This document shows positions 1-10,104 of a stretch of DNA of 27,385 nt, one piece after another. Position 1 is the stretch's first letter; the number at the start of each line of letters is the position of its first letter. The notes beneath the pieces were generated by a model. The model was not told the DNA's origin and made no database searches. It saw nothing but the letters and a program-made list of their open reading frames with translations. The DNA comes from Saccoglossus kowalevskii (lineage: Eukaryota > Hemichordata > Enteropneusta > Harrimaniidae): contig NW_003143833.1 in the NCBI RefSeq assembly GCF_000003605.2, positions 34,954 through 62,338 of the forward strand. The letters are read 5' to 3'. The position numbers were made by a program, and so were the translations under genes.

Positions 1-2625
1 ATCTATTTAGTGCCTGAGCTTAGATCATTGTGAAAACAATATATCATATGGCAACATAATGATTGAAAATTGTGACTGGTGAGTGTTCTCACAGCATACT
101 TGGATCAATTTTGATCATTGGCTTAAACATTTCTAAATACAATACTGCCCCAAAATTATTCACATATGCCATGGTCCCAAAACACTCAGCAGTGAGCATA
201 AGTTCAAGACATAACAACAAGTGTAGTGAAGTGAATGCTATAGATAACATGATGTGTATATATTGGAGAGAGTATCAACAAATATATATACCCTTAATGG
301 TGCACTTCAAATTTATGAACATGCCATTATGTTTGTCATTTCACAATTCATGTGAAAAGAGACAGCTCATTCATGATAAAGCATCTTTAGTTGTTAATGG
401 CAATAATAAGGTAATGGTTTTCTGGCAATGGATGCAGAACAGTTTAATTTTGAATAGTGTACAATGTTTTAAGTCATTTAGAGCAATGGCAAGACACTTG
501 TTGTATGTTGCACCATCTTGAATCATACTCAACTAGCTTGTGAAATAATAACTTACTGCTCACAGTTCAGACACTTCCACATTTTATGTTTATGTCAGTT
601 TAATTAGTAAATCAATTCAGTGTTCGACTGTGTTTGTTTGCCAGGCATTGTCATATTACTAAGTGCAGGGACAATGGCCAAAGGCTACTCATGATGCAAG
701 TTCTTTAGATGACATGTGTATCACACTTTCGATCTATGCACAGCATTATTCTGTTTGTTGTTTCATAAATTAATTTATGCAAAGTAATCTGGCTTATTCA
801 CAACAAAACATCTTCAGAAAAATTGATTAATGATAAGACAATTGTTTTCAATTGTTGACAAGGGACTACAAATAGTTTAAATATGTCCATGGCATCTTCT
901 TGATTTAAGCTCAACTTAAGAATATAGTTGAGGATGAGCAACATTTTGTAATGAAATGTCCAGCTTACAGTCACCATAGGGACAAATTATTCCTGACTGC
1001 ACAAAATAAAATTCCAAATTTTGATAAAGAAAATAGTCAGAATAAATTCATTTTGATTATGGCAAACCATACTCTAGCACCAGCCTTAGCTGTCTTCTTA
1101 AAAAACAGCTATGGAACAAAACAGCAACAACTATCAGTGTATTAGGCCACATTTTGTGTTCATTCTATATTCTATACAAAAACCCTCTGAAGGTTTTTTA
1201 GTAGTGTAATAAAGTTATTATTATATTCTGTATTCACCATTGGCTGCAAATTGTATTTTGTTGTTTTTGACTTGTTTTATTTTTTTTTTTTTAGAAAAGT
1301 TTTTATTTTTTGTTTTCTTTTTTAGATTGTAGTTTTTTTTTTTATTTCTTTCTGTAAGACCCTTTTTATCCTTTCCTAAGGATTTTATGCGTCTAATAAA
1401 AAAATATAGTAAAATATAGTAAGAATGAGCTAATATAATAACTCAACATCAGCAATTCACACACTTTGACGTTATATGGTTACATTATTATTAGTGAATC
1501 AATAAACTGCTCAGCTATGCTAACTTTAAAAATTATAGGGACATCTACAACCCCAGCAGAGTTTGGGAGATCATATAACAAGAACATTGAGTGCAATAGA
1601 ATTGCAGCTCATCAAAGAGAAGAAGAGGTAGCTCATATGAACTCAAAATTCAAATATTGAATCATGAACCAAATGAGGTACCACTACATGTTAGATGAGC
1701 TGTCTACAAATATATCTTTTTTTTTTGCTGTACACCATGTATTTAATGAACTGTACATGTTTCTAACCATTTCCACCATTCACAGGTCACTTTTAGGCCC
1801 GAATTTACTTGCCGAGAGGTACCAAAGTGAAACACCCCCGGTACCGTGTATATGCATTGGGCCTATCATTTCAATTATGGCAGAGACAACATCGTTCATA
1901 AATTCATGCAATTTCTAGCTTGATGAAGGGGTACATGTCCTAATATTTATTTGGCACAGTAAAGAAATACTGCGACAGATTGATAGCCCACAAGGAAACA
2001 GAAAAATGGTATCCAAAATTATGCGACAAAAAGAACAACTGAACGGATCCAATGGAAATTGAAGAAACTTTTTAAAGACATCAAGTTTGCAAAAATTAAT
2101 TCTTCGTCAGGCTAAAGCTGCTGTAATTAGGTTTATCAACACAACCATTCAATCACTGCTCTTGAACTCTTTCAACTTGTATATTTGTGTTCATACATAC
2201 ATTCAGATCTATGAGCGTGACCTGAAAGATTGCCATGATTGAGTGCCACAATTTCTGTTTTAAGATTTATTCGGTATAATAATACAAATGTTCATCTCAA
2301 CAGCGGTATGTCCACCTCTGTTGGGGTGAATAATTGTATATACTAGTAATGTCACGATGTACTCTAGCTGGGGTTCATGCATGTAGTCCCGTGTCCGACC
2401 ATGTTTACTAAATTGTCAGTGGGTAGCAATTTATAACACAGATCAAAAACAGTTGTCTGTCACAAATAGTTAGCAAATTGTACTTGCAAGATAATGCATC
2501 ATAACAAGTAATAGAGGCTATAGTTGGGATGAAGTGTCAGGTAAAACAAAACACAACACAAGTGGGAACAAGTTACATGCCATACAATGTATGACATATC
2601 CAAGATATACGAAATGAATATTTAC
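1..2625. other. Left non-coding flank, probably intron 1 of the minus-strand gene
   Basis: No convincing exon was found on either strand. The longest open stretch (63-521, +) has no recognisable domain and begins at a TTG. The region is AT-rich with long T-runs near 1279-1345. If the acidic exon at 2626-2754 (-) is real, this stretch lies 3' of its splice donor and would be intron. The matching downstream exons are not visible and probably lie left of the window. Confidence 0.5.
1178..1230 (+). repeat. Hairpin plus AATAAA plus ATT-rich tail, possible retroelement 3' end
   Basis: A short stem (AAAAACC ... GGTTTTT, 1178-1198) is followed by AATAAA at 1208-1213 and a TTATTATTAT-type tail. A hairpin, poly(A) signal and trinucleotide tail in that order can mark the 3' end of a non-LTR retroelement or SINE. 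No body of such an element was recognised upstream, so this is a suggestion only. Confidence 0.25.
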
Positions 2626-2754
2626 CTCCTCTTCTTCCCTTTCTTCGCCCTCTCCTTCTCCTTCTTCACCGTCTCCCTCTCCTTCCGGCTCATTTTCTGC
2701 CTCCTCACCACCTTCTTGTTCCTCGTCGTACTCTTGGTCAGAATAATCAGACAT
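2626..2754 (-). CDS. First coding exon of an acidic N-terminus, possibly troponin T (partial gene)
   Basis: On the minus strand, ATG at 2754 opens 43 codons beginning MSDYSDQEYDEEQ and continuing as a Glu/Gly-rich acidic stretch. It ends exactly at a good splice donor (GAG|GTAAAT, intron from 2625 leftward), phase 0. Troponin T proteins, the tropomyosin-binding subunit of the striated-muscle troponin complex, typically begin MSD followed by a Tyr/Glu-rich hypervariable acidic tail, which is what is seen. The diagnostic tropomyosin- and TnI/TnC-binding helices are not in the window, so identity rests on the N-terminus alone. Other acidic proteins are possible. The gene points away from castor. 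Confidence 0.5.
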
Positions 2755-2766
2755 TCTATAGTCGAT

Positions 2767-2922
2767 TCAGGTATTTTCTTCGATGTAGAGGTTTCGTACG
2801 ATTTGTTGTAATTCAAAATGGCGAATGTCGTCTAGGAGATGCGCAAAGGTGGTCGGGTAATTGGGGCTGTCCTCGTACAGAATTGATTTCCAACATTTCA
2901 AAAATGTTACTTTATATTTCAT
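2767..2922 (-). CDS. Small ORF (51 aa) directly upstream of the acidic exon, uncertain
   Basis: ATG at 2922 opens 51 codons ending in TGA at 2769-2767. The peptide is mixed polar and hydrophobic, for example LLDDIRHFELQQIVRNLY, and does not look like low-complexity translation. It is in the same frame as the ATG at 2754, with only four codons between the TGA and that ATG. It could be an upstream ORF in the leader of the minus-strand gene, an older N-terminus cut off by a stop, or chance. I do not recognise the family. A TATA-like run lies just upstream (2953-2961). Confidence 0.25.
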   Translation of the reverse strand: MKYKVTFLKCWKSILYEDSPNYPTTFAHLLDDIRHFELQQIVRNLYIEENT

Positions 2923-3060
2923 TCTGTACCATAACAGACGCTGAATGGAAGTAAATTTATATTATATTGTGTAATTTCTTAGAAATTAATGCATATTATG
3001 ATGATAATTATAGGTTCCACTGTAATTGGTATTATTGGTTGGTACGAGTGACATCGATCG
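2923..3060. promoter_or_regulatory. Presumed divergent promoter region between the minus-strand gene and castor
   Basis: This segment lies between the leftward acidic exon and the best candidate 5' exon of the rightward castor gene. Read on the minus strand it has a TATAAATTT-like run at 2961-2953. The surrounding 2800-3950 is visibly richer in CpG than the AT-rich introns, as expected for an animal promoter zone. No transcription start can be fixed from sequence alone. Confidence 0.3.
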
Positions 3061-3113
3061 CCTTTAGCAGCTCGTGAGTGTCTTCATTGAAAGCTAATTC
3101 AAATGTGGCCCAA
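3061..3113 (+). other. Candidate 5' untranslated exon of castor (3' edge only)
   Basis: A near-perfect splice donor, CCCAA|GTAAGTAAG, sits at 3113/3114, and a second possible donor, CTC|GTGAGT, occurs nearby at about 3068. The first castor coding exon has an acceptor at 8925, so an upstream non-coding exon is needed, and this is the best-placed donor seen. If 3113 is joined to 8926, an ATG in this exon makes only an eight-codon upstream ORF. The left edge is arbitrary. Confidence 0.25.
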
Positions 3114-6100
3114 GTAAGTAAGTTTTCGCCTTTCTTTGAACCTAATTTCTGTCGAAATGGATCAAGACTTTTATTGTCATACTTGTTGTTGTCATAGAGA
3201 ACTGTGACTTTAGTAGATGTTCGGAATTTTGGTTACTTTTATGATGTCTGCCCCGTTGTTCGACGTCGAAATTTAAATACCACCCAACTTTATAGCAGCA
3301 GTCATGTTGAAAAATGTTCTCATGGTTTCCTGTTAAAAAGCCGCGTTTTGGAATTTCAGCAGTTATTCGACCTTTATCATTGATGGCAATGAAATGGGGG
3401 ATTGTTGTTTATGTTCAGATGGTCTCCGAATCGTTAGAATGACGGTTTGTAATTCGACTCGTAGTGGAAATCGCTATTTTTTCACCTAAACATGACTTGG
3501 GAGAATTTAGAACGTAATCACCGATCGGACTTCGCTTGTTTTGGGCCAGTGTTCGATAGAATTTTCCCGCCGAATTATCGGTTATTCTCATTTTCTATGT
3601 CAACATGCATACCATCCCGTGTCATGGTTCGTAATTGTTGTTTTTCATCAAACTTGAGGAAATTGTCATAGTGTGCGCAGTTTGCAACTGTCCGATAGAA
3701 GCTCAGATTTAGATCAAACGCGTAAAATCTCATTACTGTAAGTAGCTGAAAATGAAACCAGCTTGGCATTTTCAGTGATCTATTTTTACCGATCATGCAT
3801 GCTGATTATTCACGTTTCAGTGTCACCGCCATTTGCACTGGTATTTAGGGTGTTATTCCATGTTTTTGTTATAGTGACATTGTAAATTACGTAAAGGTCC
3901 CAAAATGTGCAAAAGTACAGCTAACTACGTACGATGTGACCTCGGGTCACGCTTGTAAAGAAGTAACCTGGTTCGATGCCAACTTGCGTAGTTTGCATAT
4001 CAATGCACTCAACATATTTCTGTTTTTCAGTGTTTTGCTGTTTTTATTCCAAAGTCTTCCTGTTGCCATAGCAACATTTTATTGATCTGAAGAAAACAGT
4101 CATACAATGGAACAATAGACTCCTTCTCTACCTAGTAACCAAACCATCTAGAATAGAATGGCATTGCTTATTTTACAAAACTAGTAAAATACCATGGCAA
4201 CTAGATTGTAATAATATAATCTCAAATTAAATATTTGTCATGTATTGGAATTATTCATCAGGGTTGTGTATGATTATGTATGGTTACAGTAATCATTTTT
4301 TATAATTTTCTTGGTTATGTCTAAATTATCAAAAATGTTTTTGTACTTGTAATAATAATTGTAGCACATGTTTCATAGCACTTATTTGGAATATCTAGAA
4401 TGCAATTATGGACATGACCTTTGTTCTTTATTTAAAAGATTGTGGAATATTTAAATAGTTTGACTTGGCAAACAGGCACAAGAATAGTGTAAATTGGTGT
4501 CTTGTGTAGTTTAACAAGACTGACTGATTTTTGTATTCTTGGTCTGAGACATTCTATTGTTGCAACTTAGAGTTTGAAGTTTTTTTTGATATTTTTAATA
4601 CTTATATACAATTTTAATTATTTTATAATGAAAGACCTATTTGTCAGTTTATTTTGGTTTTGATATTTATTGTTGGAGACAGGAGCCCTATACAAATGTA
4701 ATTATTCCAGTGAATAGGGTTTACTATGTCTAATGTTTGGTGATTGTTGCATCGCCTTGGCAACCAAATAAAAGCAGATTTGAATGCTATGATTATATAC
4801 GCTAACCTTTAGCCATTTCTTTCTAACCACCATTTACTTTTCAAATCTTGGCTAATCTTGCTGTTTTTTTTATTAGTTAGTTTGTTGACCAGCCTTTAGT
4901 TTTTTTGAGATCAGCCTTGTGTTTAATAAATCGTAATTTTCTCTATGTGGAACACTGATTGAAATATTTCATAGCAATTTTGTCATAAACTTGTGACCCC
5001 ATTTAGCTGAATTATGGTTACAATCTTCTGTGCACAATTATAACATTGTAGCTTGTATGAGTGAGTAGTAATGTATTTTGCAGGCTGTTTTTTTTTTAGA
5101 TTTATTATTTTTAGATTGTTCAAGGTTGTGATTTAGAGGTTCTGGTAATGTGTTTTAAAACTTGCACTAAAAGAAATGCTTTTAAGCATTCCTAAATGCC
5201 AAATATGAAATGTAAAAATCTTGTATTTTAAATATGTTTTGGCTTGAATCAGATATTTACCAGTCACCTTTTGTAATCAACCACATGTACTTCAAGGCTT
5301 GAACTTCAGTATTCCAAGGGCACCCAATTTCAAGGCCATAACTTCTAGAAATGCTTTATATCAATTAAAATTGTGAAGTAAATATTTTGAAGGGTATTCA
5401 GGTAGGGCATCTATAGAATGGCCTTCATAAATTATGAGCCCTAGTACTTAACTACCTAGAGATGATACAGAAATCCAATAAAAAAAAGAAAAGATATTTG
5501 CCATGTGGTTGTGTTGACAATTAAATTATGTTCGGATTTTCATTTATTTTGCTTCAATGTGTTTGTTTTCTCTAGTATTTACTTCTTGTTATTTGTTGTG
5601 TTGTGTTCAGTAGTTTTTCTACCATTCGTCATCCCATTTTTGTTGTTGTTGAACATTGACACAACTTTTGTATTATGGTTCAAGACTTTTTGTGAAAACA
5701 GACTGCTTGTTTTTCTGTGACTGGCCTACCTATTACTAATACTCCTGATAATTTGAAATTAAAAATTCAATGGCTGATTGTCTTATACTTTTTGTTATGG
5801 TTTCTTATAAAATGACTTCACTTTTTAAAAAAACATATCAATTACAGGAATGATTTTTCTGATTCCATTCAATCTAACTTGCATAAGTTGTCAGCACCAT
5901 AAGTTTACTCACCAAATTTCAGTGCTATTTTTTCATATTATTTTTTTATTCTTAATTTAAATATTACTGAATTTATCATTGGCTTGATGTTTTTTCCCCC
6001 AATATTTTGGACAGAAAGGAGCTGACCATCAATAAAGTTGAGAATGTCATTTTGATATTATTAGTGTGTTAGTCACTATTGCCAGATTTACCAGCCAGCC

Positions 6101-8925
6101 TTTTGATGAAATATGCCTTGAATACTGGCAGACAGGCAGACAGCCTGTATAAATTAACTTTATCACCAACACAATTGGCATTATTGGTATGTAAAGGAGA
6201 ATGCAGTAACCCACATAAACAGGAAATGTTAAATAATATACAAGCTTTATTCTTTATTTTTCCTTAAAATGGCTGCATTTAGATATTTCTTGGTGGATGG
6301 AGATTGCTTAAAATGTTTTATTGGCAGCAACAGATTGATGTGAACAAGCAAATACTCTTCTATGCTAGAAGTCAATACAAAATTAACAACAATTATGCAT
6401 CATTTATATTGTGTGTGTTCTAAAGTTTGTCCTGATTTTTTTTTAATTTTTCAGTTACATAACAATTTGTAATAATCGATGTACTCAACACTCACAGATA
6501 ATTATCAGGACCAATCTGTATTCTGTATCTGTAAATTGTTTTGCACACACAAGTTGAAGAGGGTGGTGACAGTGATGGACATTTGTTATTCTGTGACTGT
6601 TTAGAAATGTTAGAAAATATTTCCTATATTGAGACATATTTACAAATTCTCACTAATTATTCACATAAGGGTAAGGTTTTGTACTACTGCTAGACCCCCT
6701 AGCAGGCACATTTAATCCCCTCACCAAGCATTCCAGTAGACTTCCTTCCTCTCAGCTGTACGCCACATTTTTTTTATGAAAATGTATTTTCTTATAAGTA
6801 TTAAGGTGGAGATGTCACCGTTTGTAATGTTTACATCAACAAATGTTTTTACAGCTATTCTTTCCAATTCACAACTGAAAGCATGTGTTAAAAGGGCGAT
6901 TATTTTTAACAAACTCTGATAATGAATCAATGAACTTGGATTAAGATTAATTTGTGTTTAGATAAGGTGTTAGAAACTAAGGGAGGGGGGTCTGTTATTT
7001 CTAAATTGTTTCAATTGATTAATTTGTTGCTTGTCAATTCTATTGTCATGCTTGCCAATTCTCTTGTCATGATGCTTGCCTCTGACTCCTTGCTACCAAA
7101 CAGATAGTATGAGGCATGAGTATGTTCTCACTAACAAGGTGCATTTCTGAAATGTCTTCACTTATTCCTTTGGGATATTATATTGTGGCTCAGGTACGGT
7201 AGCACACTTTCAATTCAAGTCTTGTATTCCCTTTGTTGTAACTTTGAAACCCTTATTGTATGTGAAGTTAAAATAATTCAAATGACCACTCTTATAGACT
7301 GTTGTAAAATGCTGGTAGTTTTAGGATCCTGGTAGTTGTCGTTTAAAATTAAATAGAGCTGCATAATGTATAGTAATAAATGATATAGGCAATTTTATAA
7401 TATATAAAATTATGGAATCCTTGACCCTGTGGATAATGGCAAGGTTTTCTTACGATTAAATTCTCCATCATTTTTGCTATCAAAAAAGCAATGTTAACAT
7501 GTTATTTCTATTATTTATATTCATGCTGGTTTTTTTTATAATTCCTGCTGCACCTTTTCAATGGCAACTGAAATAATGTTAAATTTTAGCTTTAATGCAT
7601 GCTGACGTCATTTTTGATTTTATCATTTTAATTTGAATACAGTTTTATATGCAAATTGCCCTGATAAACTCCTGTCATTTTCATCACCAGCTTGGATTTA
7701 AAAAAAATTGAGATTCTAATTTTGATGTGCTCTATAAATAATGTCTGTAAATTTATAATAAAATATGAAACCCTTGTTTGATATCACATTCATGGCAGTT
7801 GGCCTAATTGCTATAGACTAAATTAGTTTTTGCTCAGTTTTGTACGGAATTTACCATAAATGGCCCCAAATTTTTAGCATTCTTTGTTCACTGTTCTGAT
7901 GAAATTTGGAATATTTCTCATGATCTTACAAATACCCACCATAATAATAATAATGTGACTTGTGAAATGTTTTCTAAATTGGTCACTTTCCTCAGTGTAT
8001 AATTTGTGGGTTTTTTCCCTGTTAATCAGCTCTTTTTTAAATAGGTTTTATAAAATCTTTAACCTAATTGGATTTGGTGATGATTAGTCAGGCCTGTTAT
8101 AAATCTGCTCATATTCTGAAACTGCTACAGTTATACTTTCTTATATTGATGTCACTAAAAAATATGACTTGTTTCCCTCAAGAGTATTTTTTGTTAATAC
8201 TGAGGGGAAATTTAAACCTAGTTTATTATGTTAGTTATAAATGCATGCTTGATTAGACTGTGTAAATGCTTCGATGCATGTATCATAAATGTAGAAATAT
8301 TCTAAGAATTGTACAAAAATATTGTGCAGTGTTGGCTCCCCTCTTACATATGTAACAAGTATTAAATTTGCTTGGTGTGGTTGCATTAGTTTGGAAAATA
8401 TTTGAAACAAACTAAGATTGCTGTGTGACCCTAAGGGTTGGTGTAACATTCCTACACTTCATCCATTGCCTTGTTGTTGCCTTGGAATTCAAATGTTATG
8501 TTTTATAAAATTTGAAAAGTCAAGTATTGTTGTGTGACTATTTCAATTAATTATACACTCTATTAACTATTATTTTTTTTAATTTTATATTTCTTTTTTT
8601 TTCTGTTATTCATCATAGAAAATATATACTAGTTAATTGTTTATGATTTAAGCCAATTTACACATCAGATGAATGGTCGGTGACTGCCATACAACCATTG
8701 TATTTTGTAAATGACCTAAACACATTTCTTTTTTTTTCATTGGAAACTAAGCAAAAAATAAAATTCAGTTAAAATATATGTACAGTAATCAGAGTTCTTC
8801 TGTGAAATGGTTTGTAATTAAATTTGTTCTTACACTCCATTGTTTGCTATTGTTATTTGCTTTGATGCATAGAAAACCAAAATGTTTACGTATTATACAA
8901 CTAACTGAAATTTATTTATTTGCAG
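3114..8925 (+). other. Presumed intron 1 of castor (5.8 kb), no gene seen
   Basis: AT-rich sequence with no coherent coding exon on either strand. It ends in TTTATTTATTTGCAG at 8925, a good acceptor. Isolated motifs are a full CRE palindrome TGACGTCA (7603-7610) and a POU octamer ATGCAAAT (7649-7656). Each is a single site without support for function. The short ORFs here are chance. Confidence 0.5.
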
Positions 8926-8963
8926 AGCGTTACAGATATGAGAGGTGAGAGGTAGCAACATCC
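8926..8963 (+). promoter_or_regulatory. 5' leader in first castor coding exon, with a five-codon upstream ORF
   Basis: The exon begins after the acceptor at 8925. ATG at 8938 opens a five-codon ORF ending in TAG at 8953-8955, eight bases before the main ATG at 8964. In the main frame a TGA at 8946-8948 closes any upstream extension inside this exon, which fixes 8964 (or the adjacent Met at 8967) as the start. Confidence 0.6.
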
Positions 8964-10104
8964 ATGATGGCCAGTCCTACAATGTCAAAAAACAACAGAA
9001 CATCTTTTAAACTAGATGCTATATGTGAAAAATTAAAATGTAAAAATGACGACCCACTGAACACATCTGAACCAGCAATGGAGAACAACAAACCAGTACT
9101 CTCAGGACTAGAGGTAGAAGATGTAAAAAAATGCAATGAAGATAATATTGCCATAACAACTCCATCTTCGCATGTAGAAGAAATCAGTGAAGTTGCCATG
9201 GTAACATCTGAAGAAATTTGTAACAAATTATCTAAAATTGAGGGCAGTACAGGCAACTGTATTGCCATAGGAACCATTGAATCCAATGATGTACAAAACT
9301 CAGGAAGTGACATCAGCAGTATAAAATCTGAATCTTCCATTACTGGTTGTCATGGTAACATAGAAGAAAGTCAACAGAGTTTTCTTGAAATTGGAAATTC
9401 TGAGGATTCCAGTCAGGTGGAATTCACAGCAAGGGACTGGTCGGTGAATGATAGTAGAGTAGAACAGGAAGGGGACAATAGTATTTCTTATTCAGAAAGA
9501 GAAGATGAGAACGGTGTTCTTGATTTGTCCATGAATAATGCTGGGTCTGTTTCATCACTATCTAGTGCTTCCAAAGAAACTCAGGACAACAATAACATTC
9601 TTTATGATCCAAAAATGATCCAAGAATATGCTGAAACTAGTTTCTATGACGATGATTTATTAACTGAAACATTAAATAAGAGCACTGAAAATGACTTTGT
9701 GATAGGTTCAAATGTTTCTGATCGTTATGAAAGCAGTGATGAGGATGTGGATACTATGGAGAGGAGGTTGATAGTTAATGGTGATGATGATGAACAAGAG
9801 ATGATGGAGGAAGTGGAAATGAACAGCAGTCAGGCAGCAATGGAACTCAGTTTCTTGGGTAGTGAAGAACAGGAAGATACCGCGGAATACACAGAAAATA
9901 CATTTAATGGGGATGATTCTTGTAGTTTAGATGAATTGATGGAGTCAAATAATGAAAATATTGAACCTACATATTCATCAGATGCTTCCGTTATACGTGA
10001 CTATGCTTCAGATACTATGAAGGAATTGCTCTCACTCTATGGTTATGATGCAGAACCAGATAAAGATATCACAGAAGGTCTATCATTGGATAAATTCAGT
10101 TTAA
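8964..10104 (+). CDS. CASZ1: castor coding exon 1: acidic N-terminal region (aa 1-380)
   Basis: Starts at ATG 8964, and the donor is TTTAA|GTGAGTACA, phase 1. It encodes an acidic, Ser/Asn/Glu/Asp-rich and probably disordered segment. Near the start is a short helix-like [17 protein letters not shown] at residues 185-189 fits the variant PxDLS motif used to bind the co-repressor CtBP. Acidic runs include [12 protein letters not shown]. The last part (about 346-380, [17 protein letters not shown] onward) looks more ordered and continues into the next exon. If the donor were ignored, the frame would stay open to 10313. Confidence 0.9.

Noticed and set aside
63-521. 152-codon open frame on the + strand
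   Set aside because: Starts at TTG, no domain, no splice context and no composition typical of protein. Best seen as chance, or antisense of a decayed element.
1664-1918. 84-codon open frame on the + strand
   Set aside because: No homology recognised, no splice context, and composition like the surrounding AT-rich DNA.
8930-9340. 136-codon open frame antisense to the first castor coding exon
   Set aside because: Shadow of the acidic sense frame, with no domain or splice sites.
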